Shown here piece by piece: positions 7,181 through 14,735 of a DNA stretch of 16,605 nt. This DNA is from Comamonadaceae bacterium (GTDB lineage Bacteria; Pseudomonadota; Gammaproteobacteria; Burkholderiales; Burkholderiaceae). Positions within the stretch are counted from its first letter, which is position 1. Each line of letters starts with the position of its first letter. The stretch spans positions 1 through 16,605 of the forward strand of contig CANCGU010000032.1 in NCBI GenBank assembly GCA_947377705.1, written 5' to 3'. The translations under genes and the position numbers were made by a program. The notes below the pieces were generated by a model. It did not search any database and was not told the DNA's origin. It saw only the letters and a list, made by a program, of their open reading frames with translations.

Positions 7181-7939
7181 CTAAATGTTGAGCTTGTTAA
7201 ACACAACCCGCGGCAAGTGCATCACTACCAGCATGATGACGCGCCAAATCCCCGGCGTGTAAACCACAGGCTTGCCAGCGGCGATGCCTGCCACGATGTC
7301 TTTCGCCACTTGCTCAACCGACGCCATTTTTTGCCCTTTGGCCTTGAGGTCACTGGTCATGGGCGTGTCGGTGGGCCCCGGTTTGATGAGCACCACTTTG
7401 ACATTTGTGTGCGCCAAACGGTGCTGCATACCTTGGGCGTAACGCGACACCAAACCTTTGGCAGCGCCGTACACATAGTTGGTCTTGCGGCCACGATCCC
7501 CCGCCACTGAGCCAATGATGGCGATGGTGCCGTGGTTGGCAGCCAGCATGGGTTTGACAAAGGCTTCTGCAAACAGCACGGGCGACACGCCGTTGACTTG
7601 CAAGGCCGCATCACACGCCAGCACGTCGTCTTGGCAGGTGGTTTGGTCTGACAGCGCACCGTGGGCAATCAACACCACACCCACCGGCGCAATGGCGATG
7701 ATGCTGTGAACGGTTTGCGCAATGGCAGCGGCGTTGACAAAGTCGGTCGTCATGACCTGCACCGTGGATTGCGGACTGCGCACGCGCAAGTCGTCAGCCA
7801 CGCGCTGGGTGCGTGCTTGGTCGCGGCCTACCAAGGTCAGGCGCAACGAGGACGAGGACGCCGAGGCGGCTTGCGCCCACAAGCGGGCGCAGTGTTCGGC
7901 CATGGCCGAGGTGGCGCCAATGATGACGATGTGTTGCAT
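7181..7939 (-). CDS. DprE2-like SDR, polyprenyl-P-ketopentose 2-reductase
   Basis: A 252-residue classical SDR. The N-terminal IVIIGATSAMAE (4-15) is the Rossmann motif in the variant form common in DprE2 relatives. The catalytic set is S144 (IIGSVAGDRG), Y157 and K161 (YGAAK), followed by LIKPGPTDTPMT. The C-terminus is hydrophobic (IWRVIMLVVMHLPRVVF), which could seat the enzyme at the membrane. In mycobacteria, DprE2 reduces the 2-keto intermediate made by DprE1 to decaprenyl-phosphate-arabinose. Length matches DprE2 (about 254 aa). It starts 2 bp after the DprE1-like gene with TGGAG 8 nt upstream, and is the last gene of the minus-strand run. The function call leans on this neighbour; by sequence alone it could be another SDR. 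Confidence 0.85.
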   Translation of the reverse strand: MQHIVIIGATSAMAEHCARLWAQAASASSSSLRLTLVGRDQARTQRVADDLRVRSPQSTVQVMTTDFVNAAAIAQTVHSIIAIAPVGVVLIAHGALSDQTTCQDDVLACDAALQVNGVSPVLFAEAFVKPMLAANHGTIAIIGSVAGDRGRKTNYVYGAAKGLVSRYAQGMQHRLAHTNVKVVLIKPGPTDTPMTSDLKAKGQKMASVEQVAKDIVAGIAAGKPVVYTPGIWRVIMLVVMHLPRVVFNKLNI

Positions 7940-7941
7940 AG

Positions 7942-9282
7942 TTAAAACTCCATCAAACGACGCGACATGGCCGAGCTGATGCCCGGGTCACGGTACGTTG
8001 CAAATTCAGACAAACGGGGGTAACCCGCTTCAAACAAATCACGCGGCATACGGGCGTCTTTGGCCATGTACAAACGGCCTCGTGCCGCACGCACGATGGC
8101 ATCGAGCTGTTCCAACAGGTGCAAAGTGCGCGGGCCTCGGTTGGGGAAGTCCAAGGCCAAGGTGACGCCGGGCTGCGGGAAGCTGAGTAGGCCTTTGGCT
8201 TCGCGGCTGCCAAAGGTTTTGAGCACCGCCAAGAACGAGCCCTCGCCCGAGGCGGCAATGGCATCGAGCATGGCTTGCACCGCGTCTTGCCCCACCTCGC
8301 GGGGCACCACGCTTTGGTATTGGTAAAAACCGTGCGGGCCGTACATGCGGTTCCAGTGCTGCACGTTGTCAAGCGGGTAGAAGAAGGGCTCGTAGTGCGC
8401 CACATCGACGCCGCTTTTGAGTTTTTGCAGTTGGTAGTAGGCCCAGTTGAACGGTTTGAGCGACAAGCCATTGACCAAAGACACTGGGGGTACAAGCGGC
8501 ATGTGCAAAGGCTTGCCTTGCATCTTGTGGTTTTGCGCCGCCAACGCGGCGCGCAGCGACGGCATGGCTGCGGCTTCTTGCGCCGTCATGTGGTTGGCGC
8601 GCATGAAGATGCCGCGTGCCGTGGGGCCTGCCAAACAGTCAATCCACGACACCGTATGCTCCCAATCGTGCTCGGAGGCATCGGCCAGCTCAAAGAATTC
8701 GGACAAGCCTTGGTAGGGCAAGGTTTCGGTGCGCAGCCACGGGCTGCCTACACGGCGCAGTTGCAACTCGGCCGTCACGATCACGCCGGTGAGGCCCAAG
8801 CCACCCACGGCGGCACGCATCAGATCAGGTGTATTCGCCCAATCGAGTTGCAGCATTTCGCCTGTGGTGCGCACCAAAGACAGGCCCAAGACATGGTCGC
8901 CAAACGAACCTACCGCATGGTGGTTTTTGCCGTGCACATCATTGGCAATCGCGCCGCCCACGGTGATGCGCTGTGTGCCAGGCGTCACCGGCAGCATCCA
9001 ACCGCGTGGCACAAACAGGCGTTGTATGTCGCGCAGCAGCACGCCCGCTTCGCACACCAAACGCCCCGTGGCTTCATCAAACGCGATGAGCTTGTTCAGA
9101 CCTAGGGTGTGCCACAAATGGCCATTGGGGTTGAGGCACACGTCGCCATAGCTGCGGCCGTTGCCAAAGGCCAAGCCGGGCTGGTGCGCGTGCAACACCG
9201 ACGCCACAGCGCTGCGGTCGGTCAACGCTTGCACCTCGTGCAGGTCGTGCGACAAACGGCCCCATGCACTGACGGGCTTCAT
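7942..9282 (-). CDS. DprE1-like FAD oxidase (polyprenyl-P-ribose 2'-oxidase)
   Basis: A 446-residue FAD-linked oxidase of the DprE1 type, which oxidises the 2'-OH of polyprenyl-phosphate ribose. FAD-binding GNGRSYGD is at 40-47; VTPGTQRITVGGAIAN and HGKNHH (117-122) match the mycobacterial protein closely, His117 corresponding to its flavin-contacting His. C-terminal blocks FLAVLKTFG, LLSFPQPG and RLYMAKDARM (K408, equivalent to Mtb Lys418) also match. The residue equivalent to Mtb Cys387, the covalent benzothiazinone target, is Ala376 (VTLALDFP). Length is near the Mtb 461 aa. The start overlaps the GtrA stop by 4 nt (ATGA) and AGGAG lies 5 nt upstream. Expected location is the inner-membrane or periplasmic face; no signal peptide is visible. 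Confidence in the family is high; the lipid carrier is not known. Confidence 0.92.
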   Translation of the reverse strand: MKPVSAWGRLSHDLHEVQALTDRSAVASVLHAHQPGLAFGNGRSYGDVCLNPNGHLWHTLGLNKLIAFDEATGRLVCEAGVLLRDIQRLFVPRGWMLPVTPGTQRITVGGAIANDVHGKNHHAVGSFGDHVLGLSLVRTTGEMLQLDWANTPDLMRAAVGGLGLTGVIVTAELQLRRVGSPWLRTETLPYQGLSEFFELADASEHDWEHTVSWIDCLAGPTARGIFMRANHMTAQEAAAMPSLRAALAAQNHKMQGKPLHMPLVPPVSLVNGLSLKPFNWAYYQLQKLKSGVDVAHYEPFFYPLDNVQHWNRMYGPHGFYQYQSVVPREVGQDAVQAMLDAIAASGEGSFLAVLKTFGSREAKGLLSFPQPGVTLALDFPNRGPRTLHLLEQLDAIVRAARGRLYMAKDARMPRDLFEAGYPRLSEFATYRDPGISSAMSRRLMEF

Positions 9283-9692
9283 GCCTGCTCCTGCTTGAAC
9301 ACAAATCGCTTGTCGAGGTGGTATTTGATGTACGACCCCAGCGTCAAGCCAATGGCGCCACCCAAGTACCGCATGGCATCGGTGCCAAAGAAGTGATGGA
9401 ACGAAAACTCAATGCCCCAAAAAATCGCCGTGGTGAACACGCCCATGAAGCCGTAAAGAATGAACAAGCGGGTGTCGTGGCCCAGGTTGTCGGCTTTGAA
9501 GCCGAACACATGTTTTTTCTCCAACACATACTTGATGGGAAATCCCATGGCCGTGCCTGCGAGCACTGACAACTCAACCGCATACGCATCGCTGTAAATC
9601 CACATCGACAGCGCCTGTGTCCCAATGTTGGCAACGGTGGCCAAGGTCGACACCAAGGCATAGACCAGCGCAATGCGAGCCGCTGTCTTCAT
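9279..9692 (-). CDS. GtrA-family membrane protein
   Basis: A 137-residue protein with four hydrophobic segments (about 7-29, 39-57, 76-95, 106-124) and the GtrA-typical ending YHLDKRFVF (124-132). GtrA proteins move polyprenyl-phosphate sugars across the inner membrane or act as membrane anchors for glycosyltransfer. In M. tuberculosis the GtrA protein Rv3789 sits beside dprE1 and dprE2 and has been linked to arabinan precursor transport or arabinan synthesis. Here it lies between the UbiA and DprE1 homologues with 4-nt overlaps on both sides (9279-9282 and 9689-9692), indicating strict co-translation. No Shine-Dalgarno is visible before its ATG, so it depends on coupling. Confidence 0.88.
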   Translation of the reverse strand: MKTAARIALVYALVSTLATVANIGTQALSMWIYSDAYAVELSVLAGTAMGFPIKYVLEKKHVFGFKADNLGHDTRLFILYGFMGVFTTAIFWGIEFSFHHFFGTDAMRYLGGAIGLTLGSYIKYHLDKRFVFKQEQA

Positions 9693-11143
9693 GACAGCAC
9701 GCGCGCCAAGGCCAGCACAGCCACCATGAACGCGCCCACACCCCAGCTGACTTTGTCTTTGAGGGCAAACACGATGGGGTCGTCATGCATACGACCACGG
9801 TGCGCGATGAGCCAAGCACGCGAAATCCAAAACAACATCACGGGACAGGCCAACCAAATCAGTTGCGGCGTCGCATACAAATGCGCGGCCTGCCCGTCTT
9901 GGATGTACAGCGCCAGCACCAACACCGCAATAAACCCTGCGCTGCCACCGAGGCTGGACACCAACTCTAAATCGTCAGGCTCGTAGCCACGTCCGCGTAA
10001 CGCGCCAGACTTACCCGCATCACGCGCCACTTTGAGTTCGCTGTAACGCTTGATGAGCGCGAGGCTCAAGAAAATGAACATCGAAAACAGCAGCAACCAA
10101 AACGACACCGCCACATCAATCGCTGCCGCACCGGCAATGATGCGCAGGGTGTAGAGCGCCGCGAGGGTGAGCACATCCACCACGGCCAACTGCTTGAGAT
10201 GCAAGGAATACGCTACCGTCAAGACAAAATAAACACCTAAGCTGACCGAGAACAGCACAGGCATGTACAAAGCCGACAAAGCCACCGCCAGCAACAACAA
10301 CACAGGCCAAGCCAACCACCCCGTCATCAGGCTCAACGCACCCGAGGCAAACGGGCGATGGCGCTTGCGCACATGGTGGCGGTCATCTTGCACATCCACC
10401 AAATCATTCAGCAAATACACGCTCGAAGCGGTGAGGCTAAACACGACAAACGCCATCAAGGCCAGCCCATCGCGTTGCGCATCCGCATATTGATGCGCTG
10501 CCATCAGCGGCACAAACACCAACAGGTTTTTCATCCACTGGTGCAAACGCATGGCTTTGAGCACCGCGACGAAAGATGACGGCATGCCACTGTCAAACAC
10601 CTCGCCCACGTTGCCTTGCGCTTGCGCGCGACTGAGCAGCGAGGCCGGCGCATCCACCACATGCGCGGTGTGCGCCTTGGCCCACACCTGCACATCCGGC
10701 CAATCGTTGCCCACGTAATCGAAGCCAGCCTCACCAAATCGATCGACCAAGGCTTGCGCTTTGGCGGTGGATTTGAGGTTGGTGTCGCCTTCCGTGGCCA
10801 AGACATCGTCAAACAACTGCAGGTGCTGCGCCACTTGTTCAGCCAACCGTCGGTGGCTGGCTGTGGCCAAGATCAGACGACGGCCGCTCAATTTTTCGGC
10901 GCGTAGCCAATCCAACACGTCGGTGTTGTAAGGCAAGGCCGAGGCATCCAACTGAACGCGTTGCGCCAGCTCGGTCTTCAAGGCCGCTTTGCCACGCATC
11001 AACCACAGCAAAGGTTTGAAAAATTGGAAGGGATTCTGAACCAAGAACTGGCTGGCACTCTCCACCAACAAGTCGGTGCGAATCAGCGTGCCATCCAGGT
11101 CCACCACCAGCGGTCGACTTAAGGCGTGCATAGACCCCGTCAT
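9689..11143 (-). CDS. HAD phosphatase-UbiA prenyltransferase fusion (DPPR synthase-like)
   Basis: A 484-residue two-domain protein. Residues 10-185 are a HAD hydrolase: DLDGT with D15/D17, ILATAS (91-96), a lysine near 124-128 and GNDWPD (145-150), so the catalytic set looks intact. Residues 190-484 are a polytopic UbiA domain with NDLVDVQDD (N246, D247, D250, D254) and KRHRP (260-264) for prenyl-phosphate and Mg binding. The UbiA part resembles Rv3806c, which joins PRPP to decaprenyl phosphate; the HAD part would then remove the 5-phosphate, a step assigned in mycobacteria to a separate phosphatase. This order of reactions is inference from domain pairing and the downstream DprE1/DprE2 genes. 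GAAAG lies about 6 nt before the ATG at 11143; an internal ATG at 11131 is a possible alternative start. The slmA stop is 19 bp upstream. Confidence 0.9.
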   Translation of the reverse strand: MTGSMHALSRPLVVDLDGTLIRTDLLVESASQFLVQNPFQFFKPLLWLMRGKAALKTELAQRVQLDASALPYNTDVLDWLRAEKLSGRRLILATASHRRLAEQVAQHLQLFDDVLATEGDTNLKSTAKAQALVDRFGEAGFDYVGNDWPDVQVWAKAHTAHVVDAPASLLSRAQAQGNVGEVFDSGMPSSFVAVLKAMRLHQWMKNLLVFVPLMAAHQYADAQRDGLALMAFVVFSLTASSVYLLNDLVDVQDDRHHVRKRHRPFASGALSLMTGWLAWPVLLLLAVALSALYMPVLFSVSLGVYFVLTVAYSLHLKQLAVVDVLTLAALYTLRIIAGAAAIDVAVSFWLLLFSMFIFLSLALIKRYSELKVARDAGKSGALRGRGYEPDDLELVSSLGGSAGFIAVLVLALYIQDGQAAHLYATPQLIWLACPVMLFWISRAWLIAHRGRMHDDPIVFALKDKVSWGVGAFMVAVLALARVLS

Positions 11144-11162
11144 GCGATTCTTTCAAAAAACA

Positions 11163-11801
11163 TCAACGACACATCAGCGCAAGCGACGCATCCAAGTGAT
11201 CGAGGGGTGAACGTTTAAAACCCGAACGGGCAAAGCGCTGCAATTGACCCAAGGCAAACGCCACCAGCACAGCCGCCCGCACTTGCGCATCGGCGGTGGG
11301 GGTGGCGGACTTGTGCGCCTCGGCTGCCTCACGCAGCACTTGGCGCAACGCAGACTCGATGCGCTCAAACAATTGGTTCATGCGTTGGTGCAAACGCTCG
11401 TTTTCAAACACCAAGGCGTCGCCCACCATCACACGGGCCATGCCTGGGTTCTTTTCGCCAAACTGCAACAGCACCGTCACCATGCGAATGGCCTTTTGCG
11501 CGCCATCGCCTTCGCGCTCGACAATTTGGTTGATCAGACTGAACAGGCTGTGCTCGATGAAATCAATCAGGCCTTCAAACATCTGCGCCTTGCTGGCGAA
11601 GTGGCGGTACAAGGCGGCCTCGCTCACGTCCAGCTTGGCGGCCAAGAGCGCGGTGGTGATGCGCTCGGTGCCAGGCTGCTCCAACATGCCCGCCAGCGTT
11701 TGCAAAATTTGCTCACGACGCTGACCCGGCTTCATGCGCTGGCGCAACTTGGGTGGCTCATGCTCAAGAGCGGCGTCATCAGGCTGGGCGTTGTCGGACA
11801 T
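11163..11801 (-). CDS. slmA: Nucleoid occlusion factor SlmA
   Basis: A 212-residue TetR-family protein that binds specific chromosomal sites and blocks FtsZ ring assembly over the nucleoid. The helix-turn-helix lies at about 45-70 (RITTALLAAKLDVSEAALYR), and the next segment (HFASKAQMFEGLIDFIE) and NQLFERIESALRQVLRE are very close to E. coli SlmA. It has a longer acidic and basic N-terminal tail (1-28) than the E. coli protein. Gap to argB upstream is 15 bp and to the UbiA fusion downstream 19 bp; no clear Shine-Dalgarno precedes the ATG at 11801, so translation probably depends on the transcript of argB. Confidence 0.92.
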   Translation of the reverse strand: MSDNAQPDDAALEHEPPKLRQRMKPGQRREQILQTLAGMLEQPGTERITTALLAAKLDVSEAALYRHFASKAQMFEGLIDFIEHSLFSLINQIVEREGDGAQKAIRMVTVLLQFGEKNPGMARVMVGDALVFENERLHQRMNQLFERIESALRQVLREAAEAHKSATPTADAQVRAAVLVAFALGQLQRFARSGFKRSPLDHLDASLALMCR

Positions 11802-11816
11802 GGCGTTGAAGATAAG

Positions 11817-12689
11817 TTAGTGCGAACGAATCATGGTGCCAAAGGCTTGTTCGGTCAAGACTTCCAAAAGCATGGCGTGGGGCACGCGGCCATCAATGAT
11901 GTGCACTGCATTCACGCCGCTCTTGGCCGCGTCCAGCGCACCCGCAATCTTAGGAATCATGCCGCCGCTGATGGTGCCATCGGCAATCAGCTCGTCAATG
12001 CGGCGGGGGGTCAGCTCGGTCAGCAATTCACCTTGTTGATCAAGCACACCGCGGATGTTGGTGAGCATCAAGAGCTTTTCAGCGCTCAGCACCGTGGCCA
12101 ACTTGGCCGCCACCACGTCCGCGTTGATGTTGTAGCTTTCGTTGTTTTCACCAAAACCAATGGGGCTGACCACGGGAATGAAAGCGTCGTCTTGCAAAGC
12201 TTTGACCACGCTGGGGTCAATGCTGACGATGTCGCCCACTTGGCCCACATCGTATTCTTTGCTGGGGTCTTTGCTGTCGTGCACGGTGAGTTTCTTGGCG
12301 CGGATCATGGCGCCATCGCGACCGGTCAAGCCCACGGCTTTGCCACCCGCTTGATTGATCAGGCCCACGATGTCTTGCTGCACTTCACCGCCCAGCACCC
12401 ACTCCACCACTTCCATGGTTTCGGCATCGGTCACACGCATGCCCTCAATGAACTCGCCTTTCTTGCCTAAGCGTTGCAGCAAACCTTCAATTTGCGGGCC
12501 ACCGCCGTGCACCACCACGGGGTTCATGCCCACGAGCTTGAGCAGCACCACGTCTTCGGCAAATGCTTTTTGCAGTGCAGGGTCGGTCATGGCGTTGCCG
12601 CCGTATTTGATGACCAAGGTTTTGCCATGGAACTTGCGGATGTAGGGCAGTGCCTGAGCCAGGATATCGGCGGGGGACAAATCGCTCAT
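11817..12689 (-). CDS. argB: Acetylglutamate kinase ArgB
   Basis: A 290-residue amino acid kinase that phosphorylates N-acetylglutamate in arginine synthesis. Visible motifs: IKYGGNAM (27-34, Lys28), HGGGPQ (61-66), [10 protein letters not shown] (187-196), SGGMIPK (241-247). The extra N-terminal helix before the first strand and the C-terminal [16 protein letters not shown]...GT signature are those of arginine-inhibited hexameric enzymes, so feedback inhibition is likely. I chose the ATG at 12689 because AAGGAG sits 8 nt upstream; the TTG one codon earlier is less suited. Upstream is the NYN gene (20-bp gap) and downstream slmA (15-bp gap). Confidence 0.96.
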   Translation of the reverse strand: MSDLSPADILAQALPYIRKFHGKTLVIKYGGNAMTDPALQKAFAEDVVLLKLVGMNPVVVHGGGPQIEGLLQRLGKKGEFIEGMRVTDAETMEVVEWVLGGEVQQDIVGLINQAGGKAVGLTGRDGAMIRAKKLTVHDSKDPSKEYDVGQVGDIVSIDPSVVKALQDDAFIPVVSPIGFGENNESYNINADVVAAKLATVLSAEKLLMLTNIRGVLDQQGELLTELTPRRIDELIADGTISGGMIPKIAGALDAAKSGVNAVHIIDGRVPHAMLLEVLTEQAFGTMIRSH

Positions 12690-12709
12690 CAAAAGAACTC
12701 CTTGTGAAA

Positions 12710-13576
12710 TTACTCAGCGGTATCAACAGCAGGGGAAGCCGCTGAGTTTTGTGCCGCCTGTGGGCCCAAAACCAGCTCTCGGACCATTTCGCGCAGCAGT
12801 TTTTTCTCTTGAAAACTCAAAGCGCGTTCAAGCACACGGCGCACACCCAAGAGCAGCTGGCGGTCCACTTCTTGTGGAATGCCGCGTGTGTTTTGCAGCT
12901 CTTCACGCAGTTCTTCACGCAGGTCTTCGGGCTCGTCGGCCCACCAGGTGTTGATGACGGTGTTGAGTTGCTCGCGCAATTGCTCGGGGTCAATGGCGGG
13001 CACGGCATGCATAGAGCTGGCGTGGCGTGAGCCCCCTTCGCGCAAAGCTTGCGCGCCCAAGACCACACGTTGGTCTGCTTGTGACAACAAACGCGCCCAA
13101 CCTGGGTCTTCGCGGTTGAGCTGCGTCATGTTGCGCGAGGCTTCGTCTGCCAACAAATGCACAGACACGCCGTGCAACTGGGCTTCGTCAATGAGGCTGA
13201 TGAGTCGCTCGTCGTCGCTGCCCACCAGCAAGTGGTCGCAGGCGCCGCGCTCGGCCAAGCGTTTCAGGTCGGCGCCCAAGGTGCGCAGCATGGACAAGCC
13301 GCCGTCTTGGCTGTGCGGCAACACGGCACGGCTGATTTGTGCGCCCACGACTTGTTCGTCTGGCGTGTCGCAATACCAGTAAATTCGACGCAAATTCAGC
13401 TCCAAACCGTTGTGGGCCAAGGCATTGCTGAGCAACGCGTGCAACTGCGGGCGAACATGGTCTTGCGCAGTGTCGGTTTGGCCCTGTAGCCACGCTAAAA
13501 AACGGGCGTCAATGAGGGCGATACAAGATTCAGCGCCTGCGTGCGCTGCAGCATGAGAAGAATGTGTGCGTTTCAT
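12710..13576 (-). CDS. NYN-domain protein (putative RNase)
   Basis: A 288-residue protein. Residues 17-145 look like a NYN (PIN-like) domain: [10 protein letters not shown] with Asp23, a YWYCDTP strand end (66-72), and [28 protein letters not shown] (beginning at 116) with Asp121/Asp122. NYN proteins are usually metal-dependent RNases; here no substrate is known. Residues 190-288 are mainly charged helices (an [12 protein letters not shown] stretch) ending in an Ala-rich tail, of no recognised domain. It is the first gene of the seven-gene minus-strand run, 20 bp before argB and 136 bp from the divergent galE. A role in RNA turnover is inference from the fold only. Confidence 0.75.
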   Translation of the reverse strand: MKRTHSSHAAAHAGAESCIALIDARFLAWLQGQTDTAQDHVRPQLHALLSNALAHNGLELNLRRIYWYCDTPDEQVVGAQISRAVLPHSQDGGLSMLRTLGADLKRLAERGACDHLLVGSDDERLISLIDEAQLHGVSVHLLADEASRNMTQLNREDPGWARLLSQADQRVVLGAQALREGGSRHASSMHAVPAIDPEQLREQLNTVINTWWADEPEDLREELREELQNTRGIPQEVDRQLLLGVRRVLERALSFQEKKLLREMVRELVLGPQAAQNSAASPAVDTAE

Positions 13577-13606
13577 GAAAGTACTAAAAGGTAAGAAGAT
13601 AGAAAA

Positions 13607-13655
13607 CAGCTTCTGCGCGTGCTAACTGTGCCCGCCCACAAGCTGCTTTTATTTT
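13607..13655 (+). terminator. Weak terminator-like hairpin with T-rich tail
   Basis: A 6-bp stem CAGCTT (13607-13612) / AAGCTG (13640-13645) is followed by CTTTTATTTTA on the plus strand. The loop is long (27 nt) and no plus-strand gene lies just upstream, so this may be chance, or the end of a short leader or small RNA. It lies in the divergent galE/NYN intergenic region, within the leader of the minus-strand transcript. Confidence 0.25.
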
Positions 13656-13682
13656 AGGGCGGAGACCGCATGTCTGCGAGGG

Positions 13683-13710
13683 ATAATCACAAAACTTCTA
13701 AGAATTGCAA
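13683..13710 (-). promoter_or_regulatory. Candidate promoter for NYN-argB-slmA-UbiA run
   Basis: Read on the minus strand, TTGCAA (13705-13710) and GATTAT (13683-13688) are 16 bp apart, an acceptable sigma-70 pair. It lies about 107 bp upstream of the NYN gene start, in the only gap of useful size before the seven-gene run. On the plus strand GATAAT (13682-13687) overlaps it and could be a -10 for galE, but no matching -35 is visible. Both are by eye only. Confidence 0.35.
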
Positions 13711-13712
13711 AG

Positions 13713-14735
13713 ATGAAACATCCCATTTTGATTACTGGCGGAACGGGCTTTATTGGCTCGCACACCGTGGTCGCCTTTGCCGAGGCAGACCAACCCGTGG
13801 TCATTTTGGATAATTTATGCAATTCCAGCCCCAAAGTACTGAACCGCTTGGCCAAACTCAACGCCAGCCCCATCGAATTTGTGCAAGCCGACATCCGCGA
13901 TGCGGGCGCGCTAGACGCGCTGTTTGCCCGTTATTCCTTTGCAGGCGTCATCCATTTTGCCGGCCTCAAGGCGGTGGGTGAATCGGTGGCTCAGCCCCTG
14001 CGCTACCTAGAAAACAACGTCAGCGGCACCCTCAGCCTGTTGCAAGCCATGGACCGCGCCAATGTGCGACGCCTTGTGTTTAGCTCGTCGGCCACCGTGT
14101 ATGGCAACCCCGTGCACATGCCCATCCCAGAGACGGCCGCACTTAATGCCACCAACCCTTATGGCCGCACCAAGCTGATGTGCGAAGACGCGCTGCGCGA
14201 GCTGCATGCGGCTGACCCACGTTGGAGCATCGCCATCCTGCGCTACTTCAACCCTGTAGGCGCGCACGAAAGCGGCCTGTTGGGTGAAGCGCCCAACGGC
14301 ATTCCCAACAACCTGATGCCCTACATCACCCAAGTGGCCTTGGGGCAGCGCGCGTGTTTGCAAATATTTGGCAACGATTACGACACCCCCGACGGCACGG
14401 GCGTGCGGGACTACCTGCATGTGTGTGACTTAGCCGCAGGCCATTTAGCTGCCCTACGCGCCTTGCGCGAGCCCCAGCTCTTGACCGTCAACCTCGGCAC
14501 AGGCCGTGGCGTGAGCGTGCAAGACATGGTGAACGCCTTTGCCCGCGTCAATGGCGTGCCCATTCCTCAAAAGGTGATGCCTCGTCGTGCAGGGGATGTG
14601 GCGGTTTCGCTGGCAGACCCTCGCCAAGCCAAAGCCCTGTTGAACTGGGAAACCCAATTTGATTTAGAACGCATGTGTGCAGACGCATGGCGCTGGCAGT
14701 CCATGAACCCACAAGGCTTTGACACACCGTTATGA
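13713..14735 (+). CDS. galE: UDP-glucose 4-epimerase
   Basis: A 340-residue extended SDR of normal GalE length that interconverts UDP-glucose and UDP-galactose (sometimes the N-acetyl forms). The NAD motif is TGGTGFIG (8-15); catalytic residues are in SSSATVYG (124-131) and Y150/K154 (YGRTK); FNPVGAH, IPNNLMPYI and VRDYLHVCDLA are family blocks. It starts a plus-strand transcript divergent from the NYN gene and overlaps the following glycosyltransferase gene by 4 nt (ATGA, 14732-14735), suggesting the sugar nucleotide feeds a surface glycan. Only a weak Shine-Dalgarno precedes the ATG. Confidence 0.95.
   Translation: MKHPILITGGTGFIGSHTVVAFAEADQPVVILDNLCNSSPKVLNRLAKLNASPIEFVQADIRDAGALDALFARYSFAGVIHFAGLKAVGESVAQPLRYLENNVSGTLSLLQAMDRANVRRLVFSSSATVYGNPVHMPIPETAALNATNPYGRTKLMCEDALRELHAADPRWSIAILRYFNPVGAHESGLLGEAPNGIPNNLMPYITQVALGQRACLQIFGNDYDTPDGTGVRDYLHVCDLAAGHLAALRALREPQLLTVNLGTGRGVSVQDMVNAFARVNGVPIPQKVMPRRAGDVAVSLADPRQAKALLNWETQFDLERMCADAWRWQSMNPQGFDTPL

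Noticed and set aside
8275..9105. 276-codon plus-strand open frame opposite the DprE1-like gene
   Set aside because: Antisense to a conserved gene, with a His/Arg/Gln-rich translation and no motif.
11244..12470. 408-codon plus-strand open frame opposite slmA and argB
   Set aside because: It is wholly antisense to two clear genes, its His/Gln/Gly-rich translation has no family character, and high-GC codon bias readily opens such frames.
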